The translations under genes and the position numbers were made by a program. The notes beneath the pieces were generated by a model. That model saw only the letters and a list, made by a program, of their open reading frames with translations, did no database searches and had not been told where the DNA came from. Positions 52,534 to 60,248 of a stretch of 64,000 nucleotides of DNA are shown one piece after another; the first letter of the stretch is position 1; each line of letters starts with the position of its first letter. The stretch is from an uncultured Bacillota bacterium (lineage in GTDB: Bacteria; Bacillota; Clostridia; Lachnospirales; Lachnospiraceae), in contig CASEXH010000002.1 of the NCBI GenBank assembly GCA_949291945.1, forward strand, positions 62,001 through 126,000. Direction: 5' to 3'.

Positions 52534-53666
52534 CTCTTTACCTCCCAGCGCAGGACCTCCAGATCCCTCCTGCTTTTTATCTTCAGTTCCATTTCCGGAT
52601 ACAGGGTGACCAGGCAGAGACTTCCCTGATTCTTCTCTCCCAGCATCCCCAGTATTTCCTCCAGTTCCTGATACTGGTTCTTCGTGATCAGTATACAGAA
52701 GCTTTCTTTTGCCAGAAGGAGTTCTTTTTTCTCTTCCACACAGTCAGAAAACTTTCGGCTCTTCTCTTCTAGGTCGATCCTGGCAAGACACTGAAGAAAT
52801 TTTTTCCTCTGGCCCCGGCCAGTCTGGCCGGGAAGAAAGATCTCCGACTTCTCCTGACAGTCTCTTCCGTTGGTAACAAGTCCCACCTCTATCCCTCTGG
52901 ACAGAAAGCTCTCTGCCACGGCGGCGGCCAGCCGGATCCCCTCTTCATGGATCTCTTCATATTTCCATACTGTCTCATCTTCCACATCCAGAAGTATACA
53001 GACATTTCCGGATACTGCAGAATTATGCTGATTTACCATAAGGCTACCTGTTCTGGCACTGGCTTTCCAGTTGATCTTATTCATGGGATCCTCCGGAGTA
53101 TATTCCCGAATCCCCCGGAATAAAAAAGGATCCTCCAGAAGCCTCTTTCTGGATTCATAAATGCCGGAAATCCGCTGAAAAACCAGCTCTCTCTTCTCCC
53201 CGGCTATCTTTTTAGGATACACATAGAGATAGGTACTGCATGGAATAGTGTGATACATCTCACCGGACAGAAGGATCCCTCTGGTGACCAGATCCACCTT
53301 ACGGATTTCATAATAACCCCGTTTTACTGCTTCAAATGGCACCTGGCGAATGATCCTCTGTCTTCCCATGACCGAGAAAATATCTCTTTTATAGCTCTGA
53401 TCCGATACACTGGTATTCTCTTCTTGGCCAAAGGAAAGATTCCTGCTGACGGCAAATCCAGCCTGCAGGGCCGGCAGAAACAGGCGCTTATCGTTTTCTA
53501 TGGTTTCTGTAAGAAAACCTTCCTCTCCCTGAAATACCGGCTCTGTCTGAAAGCGGATCACCACTTTCAGCCTTTTGTTCCAGTTTTTTTCATAATATTT
53601 TTCTACCAGGAACCGAGCCAGAAGACCTCCTGCCAGAATCAGTAAAAATATCATCTCTCTCCCCAC
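52530..53666 (-). CDS. DUF58 domain protein
   Basis: A 378-aa protein. The N-terminus is a single signal-anchor helix, followed by a beta-rich domain and the DUF58 motif region YTPEDPMNKINWKASARTGS, with LMVNQHNSAVSGNVCILLDV. DUF58 proteins have a von Willebrand-like fold and sit next to MoxR ATPases, as here (overlap with moxR of 16 bp). Precise role unknown. Confidence 0.87.
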   Translation of the reverse strand: MGREMIFLLILAGGLLARFLVEKYYEKNWNKRLKVVIRFQTEPVFQGEEGFLTETIENDKRLFLPALQAGFAVSRNLSFGQEENTSVSDQSYKRDIFSVMGRQRIIRQVPFEAVKRGYYEIRKVDLVTRGILLSGEMYHTIPCSTYLYVYPKKIAGEKRELVFQRISGIYESRKRLLEDPFLFRGIREYTPEDPMNKINWKASARTGSLMVNQHNSAVSGNVCILLDVEDETVWKYEEIHEEGIRLAAAVAESFLSRGIEVGLVTNGRDCQEKSEIFLPGQTGRGQRKKFLQCLARIDLEEKSRKFSDCVEEKKELLLAKESFCILITKNQYQELEEILGMLGEKNQGSLCLVTLYPEMELKIKSRRDLEVLRWEVKR

Positions 53667-54586
53667 TCCTCAGTAGGTACCGGTACTTCTTCCAGAATCC
53701 TGGTCATCAGCTCTTCGCCTTTCTGGAAACCGCCTCCCAGGATCAGGCGATGGGAAAGGACCGGGAGGGCCAGTTTCTTAATATCCTCCGGAACTACATA
53801 TTCTCTTCCCTGGAGATATGCCCAGGCCCTCACCGCCTGATAAAGAGCAATGGTTCCTCTGGGGCTGACACCTCCCAGGATCTCTCCTGTATTTCTGGTT
53901 TTTTCACAAATATCGATCAGGTATCCTTTCAGTTCCGGGTGCACATAGGTTTTCTTATAGGCTTCCTGATCTTTTCTTATTTCCGTCACGGAAGTTACCG
54001 CCTCCAGACTGTCCAGAGGGTCTTCCCGCTCAAAGCGTTCCAAAATATGAAGCTCCTCCTCCCGGTTTGGCATTCCCAGAGACAGACGCATGAGAAAACG
54101 GTCCATCTGGGCTTCAGGAAGGGGAAAGGTTCCTGCGTTTTCAATGGGATTCTGTGTAGCAATGACAAAAAAGGGAGCTTCCAGTTTTCTTGTCTCTCCT
54201 TCTGTTGTCACCTGCTTTTCTTCCATACATTCCAGAAGGCTGGACTGAGTCCTGGGAGCTGCCCGGTTAATCTCATCTGCCAGCAGTACATGACAGAATA
54301 CCGGTCCCGGCTTAAAACAGAACTCCCCTTTTTTGTGGTTATAATAATTCAGCCCTGTCACGTCAGAGGGCAGCAGATCAGGAGTAAACTGGATCCTGGA
54401 AAACTTTCCCTCCACAGATCTTGCCAGGGCCTTGGCCAGCTTGGTCTTTCCTGTGCCTGGCACATCCTCCAGAAGAACATGTCCCTGGACTACCATGGCA
54501 GTAAGAATCAGGTCAATGATCTCCCGTTTCCCAACGATCACCTTTTCTATGTTGTCTCCTATTGCTTTTAAACTTTCTCTGCTCAT
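53651..54586 (-). CDS. MoxR family AAA+ ATPase
   Basis: A 311-aa ATPase with Walker A EDVPGTGKTKLAKAL, Walker B VLLADEINRAAPRTQSSLLE and the MoxR signature FVIATQNPIENAGTFPLPEA. It is a chaperone-like ATPase for the DUF58 partner. The start MSRESLKAIG overlaps the phosphoesterase stop as ATGA and has AAAGGA upstream; a farther ATG in frame lacks support. Confidence 0.92.
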   Translation of the reverse strand: MSRESLKAIGDNIEKVIVGKREIIDLILTAMVVQGHVLLEDVPGTGKTKLAKALARSVEGKFSRIQFTPDLLPSDVTGLNYYNHKKGEFCFKPGPVFCHVLLADEINRAAPRTQSSLLECMEEKQVTTEGETRKLEAPFFVIATQNPIENAGTFPLPEAQMDRFLMRLSLGMPNREEELHILERFEREDPLDSLEAVTSVTEIRKDQEAYKKTYVHPELKGYLIDICEKTRNTGEILGGVSPRGTIALYQAVRAWAYLQGREYVVPEDIKKLALPVLSHRLILGGGFQKGEELMTRILEEVPVPTEEWGER

Positions 54587-55401
54587 TTTGTCGTTCCTTT
54601 CTTCTGGTCTTTTGGGGGCAGGCATGACACTACCACCAGTTCTCTGGGATTAAAGATCCGAAGGGGTATGGTATGTTCTCCCAGACCGGCGCCTACGATC
54701 AGATGCCGGCCTTCTCTGGAAAATTTTCCCCGGCAGAATCCGGGAAAAAACCTCCAGTCCGGGCTGATGACTCCGCCTAAGAAAGGCAGCCGCACCATTC
54801 CCCCGTGATAATGGCCGGAAAAGATCAGGTCGCCTCCCCATTCCAGATAGTCCGGTCCATATTTTGGAGTGTGGGCCAGGAGGATCTGAAAGCAATCCTT
54901 TCTGGATTTTCCCAAAAACCTTGTAAGCTCCCTTTTTTCCAGTTTTTTCTGTTTTCTTTTCAAATAATACTCATAGGGCAGTTCCAATCCGGTAACCGCA
55001 ATATCCTGATCTTTTATGCGGATCCTTTCTGTCCGGTTCTCCAAAAGCTTTATCCCCATCCTCTGAATCCTTTTTTCATAACCCAGATAGTCTCTTCCAT
55101 AAATCTCAGGAAAAAGTTTCATTCTCTGCTCATGATTGCCTGGCGCATAAAAAACCGGAGCAATTTTCAGCCCTTCCCGTAAGAATTCCTCCGGTTCCCG
55201 CAAAGAGGCATCCGGTTTTCCAAGAACCAGATCTCCTGCCACTGTCAAAAGATCCGGTTTGATCCTGCGGATCTCTTCCATAAGTCTCCGGTTATTTTCC
55301 CCAAAGACTACATTGTGCAGGTCGCTGACCATCACCACAGTAAAAGGGGTATGGATTTTCTCTGACTCTATCTGATATTTTGTCGTAACAAATTTCTTCA
55401 C
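54583..55401 (-). CDS. metallophosphoesterase (YkuE-like)
   Basis: A 272-aa calcineurin-like phosphoesterase. Metal motifs: SDLHN (D-x-H), VAGDLV (GD), GNHEQ (GNHE), LLAHTPKY and FSGHYHGGMVRLP (GHxH). No membrane anchor is seen. The likely start is GTG (MKKFVTTKYQIES) with GAGGT 6 nt upstream; a TTG five codons earlier is the alternative. First gene of the MoxR/DUF58/scpAB block. Confidence 0.88.
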   Translation of the reverse strand: MKKFVTTKYQIESEKIHTPFTVVMVSDLHNVVFGENNRRLMEEIRRIKPDLLTVAGDLVLGKPDASLREPEEFLREGLKIAPVFYAPGNHEQRMKLFPEIYGRDYLGYEKRIQRMGIKLLENRTERIRIKDQDIAVTGLELPYEYYLKRKQKKLEKRELTRFLGKSRKDCFQILLAHTPKYGPDYLEWGGDLIFSGHYHGGMVRLPFLGGVISPDWRFFPGFCRGKFSREGRHLIVGAGLGEHTIPLRIFNPRELVVVSCLPPKDQKKGTTK

Positions 55402-55455
55402 ACTTTTACCTCGCAAGTTTTCTTATATCTTACTGCATTTTCCCTTAAAAGAAAA

Positions 55456-55602
55456 GAAGCTTTCGCATTAACATATATCAGGAATATTTATACATTTTAT
55501 GCGAATTTGTCGAGCATAGCTTTGAGACTCCAGGCTCAAAGCGACGCAGACTGAGCAATAAAATGTATAAATATTCTCGATTTTAACTAATGCGAAAGCT
55601 CC
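55456..55602. repeat. family A palindrome, copy 4 (behind the MATE gene)
   Basis: Outer arm AGCTTTCGCATTA (55458-55470) pairs perfectly with TAATGCGAAAGCT (55588-55600). The middle stem GGAATATTTATACATTTTAT/ATAAAATGTATAAATATTC is identical to copy 1. The inner stem is weakened (TAGCTTTGAG with CTCAAAGCGACG). Read on the minus strand it starts 8 bp after the MATE stop and exits into AGCTTCTTTTCTTTT, which fits a terminator. Confidence 0.92.
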
Positions 55603-55609
55603 TTATTCT

Positions 55610-56965
55610 TTACCTTTCCAGATACCGGCTCTGTTTTTTCATAATCCAGAAATACATAATCAGCAGCAGACCTCCTGCCAGCATCCAGGCTGTGGGGCTG
55701 GCCATACAGGCGCCTGTATAGCTCCGTTTCCAGGAAGCCCAGATAGCTACTCCACCCCTTCCCAGAAGCTCGGCAACACCTGCCATCATAGGCAGAAATC
55801 CATAACCCATGCCCTGGATCCCGTTCCGGTAAACATTGACCACTGTCAGCGGAATCAGAAAAAGGCCTACACACTTCAGATAAATGTCCACCTGGCCGAT
55901 AATGTCTCCTACATTCTCAGAGACAAAAAGGTATACCAGGTATTTTCCCACCGTCATCATGGGAATCGCCAGGATCACGCCGTAAACGCTTCCCATAATA
56001 GTAGCGCTTTTAAATCCTCTGCGTATCCGCTTTATGTCTCCTGCTCCTATATTCTGGGCACAGTAAGTAGCCATAGTGGTTCCCAGAGCCACATAAGCCT
56101 GGGTAACCACCGACTCGATCTTGTTAGCCGCAGTAAAGGCCGCCACAGACAGGGATCCCAGCAGATTCAGAGAAGACTGAACCATCATAGTGCCGATAGC
56201 CGTGATCGAATACTGAAGGGCCATAGGAACCCCCACTGCCATCTCCATTTTCACCAGATATCCCTCCGGGCGGAAATCTTCCGCCTCCATTTTCAGCAAA
56301 GGCACTTTTTTCACAATATAGATCAGACAGCCTATACCGGATACCCCTTGAGAGATCACTGTGGCATAAGCGGCTCCTGCCACGCCCATGTCAAATACAA
56401 TAATGAAAAACAGATCCAGCCCCACATTCAGGACTGCCGACAGGATCAGGAAATACAGCGGTGTCTTGCTGTCTCCCAGAGCCCGGAGGATCCCGGAAAG
56501 AAGGTTGTAAAGGACTGTAGCTGTGATCCCTCCGCAGATGATCATAATATAAGCATAGGCATCGGCAAAAATATCCGCCGGAGTATTCATAAACTGCAGC
56601 AGACTCTTCATTCCCAGCATACTGCCTGCTGTCATCACCACAGTTATGATCACCGACAAAACACAGGCTGTTCCTACAGATTTCCGCATGTTTTTCATGT
56701 CTCCTGCCCCGAAGCGCTGGGCAGTCAGTACAGAAAAGCCTGCTGTCAGTCCCTGGAGAAAACCAATAATCAGGAAAACAATGGTCCCCACACTTCCAAC
56801 AGCAGCCAGGGCCCCTGTTCCCACAAATTTTCCTACAATAATCGTATCTGCCATATTATAAAACTGCTGAAAAACATTTCCGATAAAAATCGGTATGGTA
56901 AAATTCAAAATGATCTTAAATGGGCTCCCCACCGTCATGTCTGTCTGTTTCTCTCTTCTGGCCAT
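55610..56965 (-). CDS. MATE family efflux transporter
   Basis: A 451-aa protein with two MatE halves and about 12 membrane spans. It starts MARREKQTDMTVGSPFKIIL; the MTVGSPFKIILNFTIPIFIG opening is typical of bacterial MATE pumps, with QQFYNMADTIIVGKFVG next. The start is set by AAAGGAG 5 nt upstream rather than an ATG 18 codons earlier. Na+ or H+ coupled export of cationic compounds is the usual role; the substrate is unknown. Confidence 0.92.
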   Translation of the reverse strand: MARREKQTDMTVGSPFKIILNFTIPIFIGNVFQQFYNMADTIIVGKFVGTGALAAVGSVGTIVFLIIGFLQGLTAGFSVLTAQRFGAGDMKNMRKSVGTACVLSVIITVVMTAGSMLGMKSLLQFMNTPADIFADAYAYIMIICGGITATVLYNLLSGILRALGDSKTPLYFLILSAVLNVGLDLFFIIVFDMGVAGAAYATVISQGVSGIGCLIYIVKKVPLLKMEAEDFRPEGYLVKMEMAVGVPMALQYSITAIGTMMVQSSLNLLGSLSVAAFTAANKIESVVTQAYVALGTTMATYCAQNIGAGDIKRIRRGFKSATIMGSVYGVILAIPMMTVGKYLVYLFVSENVGDIIGQVDIYLKCVGLFLIPLTVVNVYRNGIQGMGYGFLPMMAGVAELLGRGGVAIWASWKRSYTGACMASPTAWMLAGGLLLIMYFWIMKKQSRYLER

Positions 56966-57046
56966 TTCTTCTCCTTTTGTCATAAACTCCCGTATTCTTT
57001 GCTGTCTCATTTCAGGCATAAACTCAGCCTGTTTTGCAGCCTGCTA

Positions 57047-57075
57047 ATTATAGTATAAAAGGATAGCCCCTGCAA
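57047..57075 (-). promoter_or_regulatory. promoter of the MATE gene
   Basis: TTGCAG and TATAAT with a 17-bp spacer in the gap below the carboxypeptidase gene; leader about 75 nt to the chosen start. Confidence 0.7.
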
Positions 57076-57094
57076 GAGAGATTTTGTAAAAATT

Positions 57095-58267
57095 TCATAT
57101 AAAAATTCCCCATACTTTTTCCAAACAGTCCATATACCCTGCCTCCCTGCAGTTTTCGCTGAAAATCAGATCTGTGCTGCCGATCTTTTCCCCGTTCAGA
57201 TAATATTCCGCTGTTCCTGCCTTGTCACCTTTGTTCACCGGTGCCTGGACAGATTCCGGAAGAAGGATCTTCTTTTCTACGTTTTCAAGAGAAGCCCCTG
57301 TGGTATCCAGATACCGGAACTCTTCTTTATAAGAACAGGAAACCTGGTCCTTTATCCCTCCCTCCACCGGAATATCCGGAAGTTTTTCCGGCTCGCTGTC
57401 TGTATAGAGCTGGCAGCTTCCAAATCCCAGATTCAGCATAGCTGCCGCATCTGCAAAACGCACTTTATAATCCGGGGCAGTCATGACCACGCTGATCAGG
57501 GTAATCCCATTTCTCTGGGCTACAGCACTGACACAGTATTTTGCCACGCTGGTGCTCCCTGTCTTCAGTCCCACACAGCCATCATAACTGCGGATCAGTT
57601 TATTGGTATTGGTCAGGCCAAACTCCGAGGTGCCTTTGTCCGTCTCGTGGATAATATTTTCCATCCACACAGAAGAATATTCCAGGACCTTGGGGTATTT
57701 CGTCACCAGTTCCCTGGACATAATGGCTACGTCATGGGCGCTGGTATAATGGTTATCCGATTCCGTCAGCCCGCAGCAGTCTTCAAAATGGGTATTCTCC
57801 ATGCCAAGTCCTGCTGCCCGTTCATTCATACGCCTGACAAATTCTCCTTCACTTCCCGCTATGTGCTCTGCCATGGCTACGCTGGCATCATTTCCAGAAG
57901 CGATAACAATACATTTGATCATAGTCTCCACACTCTGCTTTTCTCCCTCTTCCAGAAAGACCTGAGAGCCTCCCATAGACTTTGCATAAGCACTGGTGAC
58001 CACCTGATCTTCCATATGTAAGGTTCCTTTTTCCAGTTCGTCGAAGATCAGAAGAAGGGTCATGATCTTTGTGATACTGGCCGGCTTTACCTGAGTGTCC
58101 ATATCTTTTTCATAAATAATCTGTCCTGTGGAAGCCTCCATAAGAACTCCATGGGGGGAAGTGATCAGTTCCTCTCCCTCGGCCCTTACGGAAACTGCTC
58201 CTCCTGCAAATATGGCAGAGATCATAAGTATCCCTGCCATGATAAATCCCGCTGTTCTGCCTGTCAT
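57095..58267 (-). CDS. D-alanyl-D-alanine carboxypeptidase (peptidase S11)
   Basis: A 390-aa secreted serine peptidase. The signal peptide is about 1-29 (ends VRAEG). SITKIMT (SxxK), SGNDASVAMAEH (SxN) and KTGST (KTG) form the active site. A PBP5_C-type C-terminal domain with QAPVNKGDKAGTAEYYLNGE follows. A second S11 gene lies at 48536; the two differ in the SxN motif (SGN here, SYN there). Confidence 0.93.
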   Translation of the reverse strand: MTGRTAGFIMAGILMISAIFAGGAVSVRAEGEELITSPHGVLMEASTGQIIYEKDMDTQVKPASITKIMTLLLIFDELEKGTLHMEDQVVTSAYAKSMGGSQVFLEEGEKQSVETMIKCIVIASGNDASVAMAEHIAGSEGEFVRRMNERAAGLGMENTHFEDCCGLTESDNHYTSAHDVAIMSRELVTKYPKVLEYSSVWMENIIHETDKGTSEFGLTNTNKLIRSYDGCVGLKTGSTSVAKYCVSAVAQRNGITLISVVMTAPDYKVRFADAAAMLNLGFGSCQLYTDSEPEKLPDIPVEGGIKDQVSCSYKEEFRYLDTTGASLENVEKKILLPESVQAPVNKGDKAGTAEYYLNGEKIGSTDLIFSENCREAGYMDCLEKVWGIFI

Positions 58268-58330
58268 ATATCCGCTCCAAAAATCCTCTTAGACTATTGT
58301 AAGCAGCACGGGTCAAAAATATGCAATTAT

Positions 58331-59866
58331 TTAAAGCATAGGAGCAAAAAGACGGAGAATACTCTGTCCTGCCCTGCGGACCACATTTTGCTTCAGACAC
58401 CAGTCCAGAGTGATCTCTTCACTGATTTCAAAAGTTTTCAGCATATCCTCCTTCACCTGGCTTACCGCCTGGCACCGATACATCCATACGCCGCATTCAA
58501 AGTGAAGATAGAGACTCCGGTAATCCAGATTTATGGTTCCCACCACGGCAAACTCGTCATCACAGACAAAGTTCTTTGCATGGATAAACCCAGGGGTATA
58601 TTCATAGATTCTTACCCCTGCACTGATCAGCTGTTCGTAATAAGACTGAGTCAGCAGAAACACCATCTTTTTATCTGGTATCCCCGGGGTAATGATCCTT
58701 ACGTCCACCCCTTTCTTGGAAGCCAGGCACAATGCTGTCATCATCTCATTGTCTATGATCAGATAAGGAGTGGAAATATACACATATTTCTTTGCCTGAT
58801 TGATCATATTCAGATAAACATTTTCGCCTACCACTTCCCCATCCAGAGGGGAATCTCCATAAGGCTGGGCAAAACCGTCGTTTTCAAATTCCTCTGTGTG
58901 ATAAATATAAGGGCCATAGGCCGGGAACTGGACCTGAGTCCTGGTGATCACCGACCACATCTGAAGAAACATCACTGTCAGGTTCCACACTCCCTGTCCA
59001 TAAAGCCTTACCCCTGTATCCTTCCAGTGTCCGAACCGCTCCAGTTCATTTATATACTCATCTGCCAGATTGAGCCCTCCCGTATATCCCGTATGCCCGT
59101 CAATGACCAGGATCTTCCGGTGATCCCGATTGTTCAGTACAATATTCAGGATAGGTCTTACCGGATTAAAAGCCGCACATTTAATCCCTTTTGCCTGGAG
59201 TTTCTTATAGTACTTGGAGGGCAGGGTATTTACACAGCCCATATCGTCATAGATCAGGCGGACGTCCACCCCCTGTTTTACTTTCTCCTCCAGGACTTCC
59301 AGGATAGCCCCCCACATCCGTCCTTCCCGGATAATAAAATATTCCAGAAAAATATAATGCTCCGCCTTTTTCAAATCTTCCAGCATGTCGATAAACATAT
59401 CGTCTCCCACGGCATAATACTTGGTAGAAGTATTTTCATGAACAGGAAATCCTGCAAAATCCCGGATGTAGGCAGATTGTATGGAAGCTCCCAGATCCGT
59501 GTTTTCCAGATCTTCTCTGGTCTTTTTGTCCTCTTTGATGTAATTGGAAATTTTCTTCAGTACCATCTGGGAATCCTGGGTCATCTTTCTTGCCACTCTG
59601 GACTGGCCGAAGAGGAGATAAATCATCACTCCGAAGACCGGCACCGCCAGGATCAGGATGGTCCAGGCCAGCTTATAGGAAGGATTAATTTTCTTATTCA
59701 CGATCCACAGAACCAGGATCAGACTGAGGATACTGATCAGGTTCATCAAATGCCCGGAAAAAGCCCCCATCCCCCAAAGCACGGCAAAAATCCAGGCAAG
59801 CTGAAGAAGGACCGCCACTGCGGTAAGAAAAATCCTGCTGGATACGATATCAATTAACTTTTTCAT
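58331..59866 (-). CDS. cls: cardiolipin synthase
   Basis: A 511-aa phospholipase D superfamily enzyme. Two N-terminal spans (about 10-60) anchor it. The two HKD motifs are NRDHRKILVIDG and IHAKNFVCDDEF. GYTGGLNLADEYIN and VGTINLDYRSLYLHFECGVW are family segments. It joins phosphatidylglycerol molecules into cardiolipin. AAGGAC precedes the ATG. A long plus-strand open frame (58151-59857) mirrors it and is a shadow. Confidence 0.95.
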   Translation of the reverse strand: MKKLIDIVSSRIFLTAVAVLLQLAWIFAVLWGMGAFSGHLMNLISILSLILVLWIVNKKINPSYKLAWTILILAVPVFGVMIYLLFGQSRVARKMTQDSQMVLKKISNYIKEDKKTREDLENTDLGASIQSAYIRDFAGFPVHENTSTKYYAVGDDMFIDMLEDLKKAEHYIFLEYFIIREGRMWGAILEVLEEKVKQGVDVRLIYDDMGCVNTLPSKYYKKLQAKGIKCAAFNPVRPILNIVLNNRDHRKILVIDGHTGYTGGLNLADEYINELERFGHWKDTGVRLYGQGVWNLTVMFLQMWSVITRTQVQFPAYGPYIYHTEEFENDGFAQPYGDSPLDGEVVGENVYLNMINQAKKYVYISTPYLIIDNEMMTALCLASKKGVDVRIITPGIPDKKMVFLLTQSYYEQLISAGVRIYEYTPGFIHAKNFVCDDEFAVVGTINLDYRSLYLHFECGVWMYRCQAVSQVKEDMLKTFEISEEITLDWCLKQNVVRRAGQSILRLFAPML

Positions 59867-59892
59867 AAACTGTCCTTAACACTTACCTTGAA

Positions 59893-59926
59893 GTAAGAAA
59901 GCCTCTGGTATGCTCCAGAGGCTTTT
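59893..59926 (-). terminator. terminator after rpsU
   Basis: AAAGCCTCTGG pairs with CCAGAGGCTTT around a short loop. It lies 8 bp after the rpsU stop, with TTTCTTACTT on the minus-strand exit. The plus-strand side has TTTTAC and could also work. Confidence 0.82.
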
Positions 59927-59934
59927 ACTGCACA

Positions 59935-60111
59935 TTAATTATATTTACGTTTTCTAGCTGCTTCAGATTTTTTCTTACGACGAACACTAGGTTTCTCGTA
60001 ATGCTCTCTTTTACGGATTTCCTGCTGAATGCCGGCCTTAGCACAGCTACGCTTGAAACGACGTAAAGCGCTATCCAAAGTCTCGTTCTCTTTTACGATT
60101 ACGTTTGACAT
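59935..60111 (-). CDS. rpsU: 30S ribosomal protein S21 (bS21)
   Basis: A 58-aa basic protein starting [20 protein letters not shown], with [20 protein letters not shown] at the end, the bS21 pattern and length. Small subunit protein. The frame is open 26 codons further upstream, but the family start is at this Met, with AGGTG 7 nt away. Confidence 0.97.
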   Translation of the reverse strand: MSNVIVKENETLDSALRRFKRSCAKAGIQQEIRKREHYEKPSVRRKKKSEAARKRKYN

Positions 60112-60187
60112 AGTCTCACACCTAACCTCCCTCCAGCTGTAAATTGTGCATAATACAACTGTCTGGGTATTTTTTTGCACACAAACC

Positions 60188-60215
60188 ATTATAGCAGATT
60201 TTTGTCATACGTCAA
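60188..60215 (-). promoter_or_regulatory. promoter of rpsU
   Basis: TTGACG and TATAAT with a 16-bp spacer, about 70 bp before the rpsU start. It is located between rpsU and alaS, so rpsU has its own transcript. Confidence 0.78.
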
Positions 60216-60248
60216 CTGGTTTGAATTAATTTTTCTTAAAAACCCGCA

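Noticed and set aside
15038..55602. Family A repeats as a CRISPR array or attachment sites
   Set aside because: They are 150-bp palindromes spread over 40 kb without spacers, cas genes or integrase.
57140..58330. Possible promoter for the S11 carboxypeptidase at 58267
   Set aside because: TTGACC and TACAAT are present but only 9 bp apart, and TTGCAT lies 19 bp away. Spacing is wrong for a confident call.
58151..59857. Very long plus-strand open frame (568 codons)
   Set aside because: It is exactly antisense to cardiolipin synthase, whose HKD motifs and spans are clear. The plus-strand product has no domain I can recognise and is rich in His, Cys and Ser, typical of a mirror frame.
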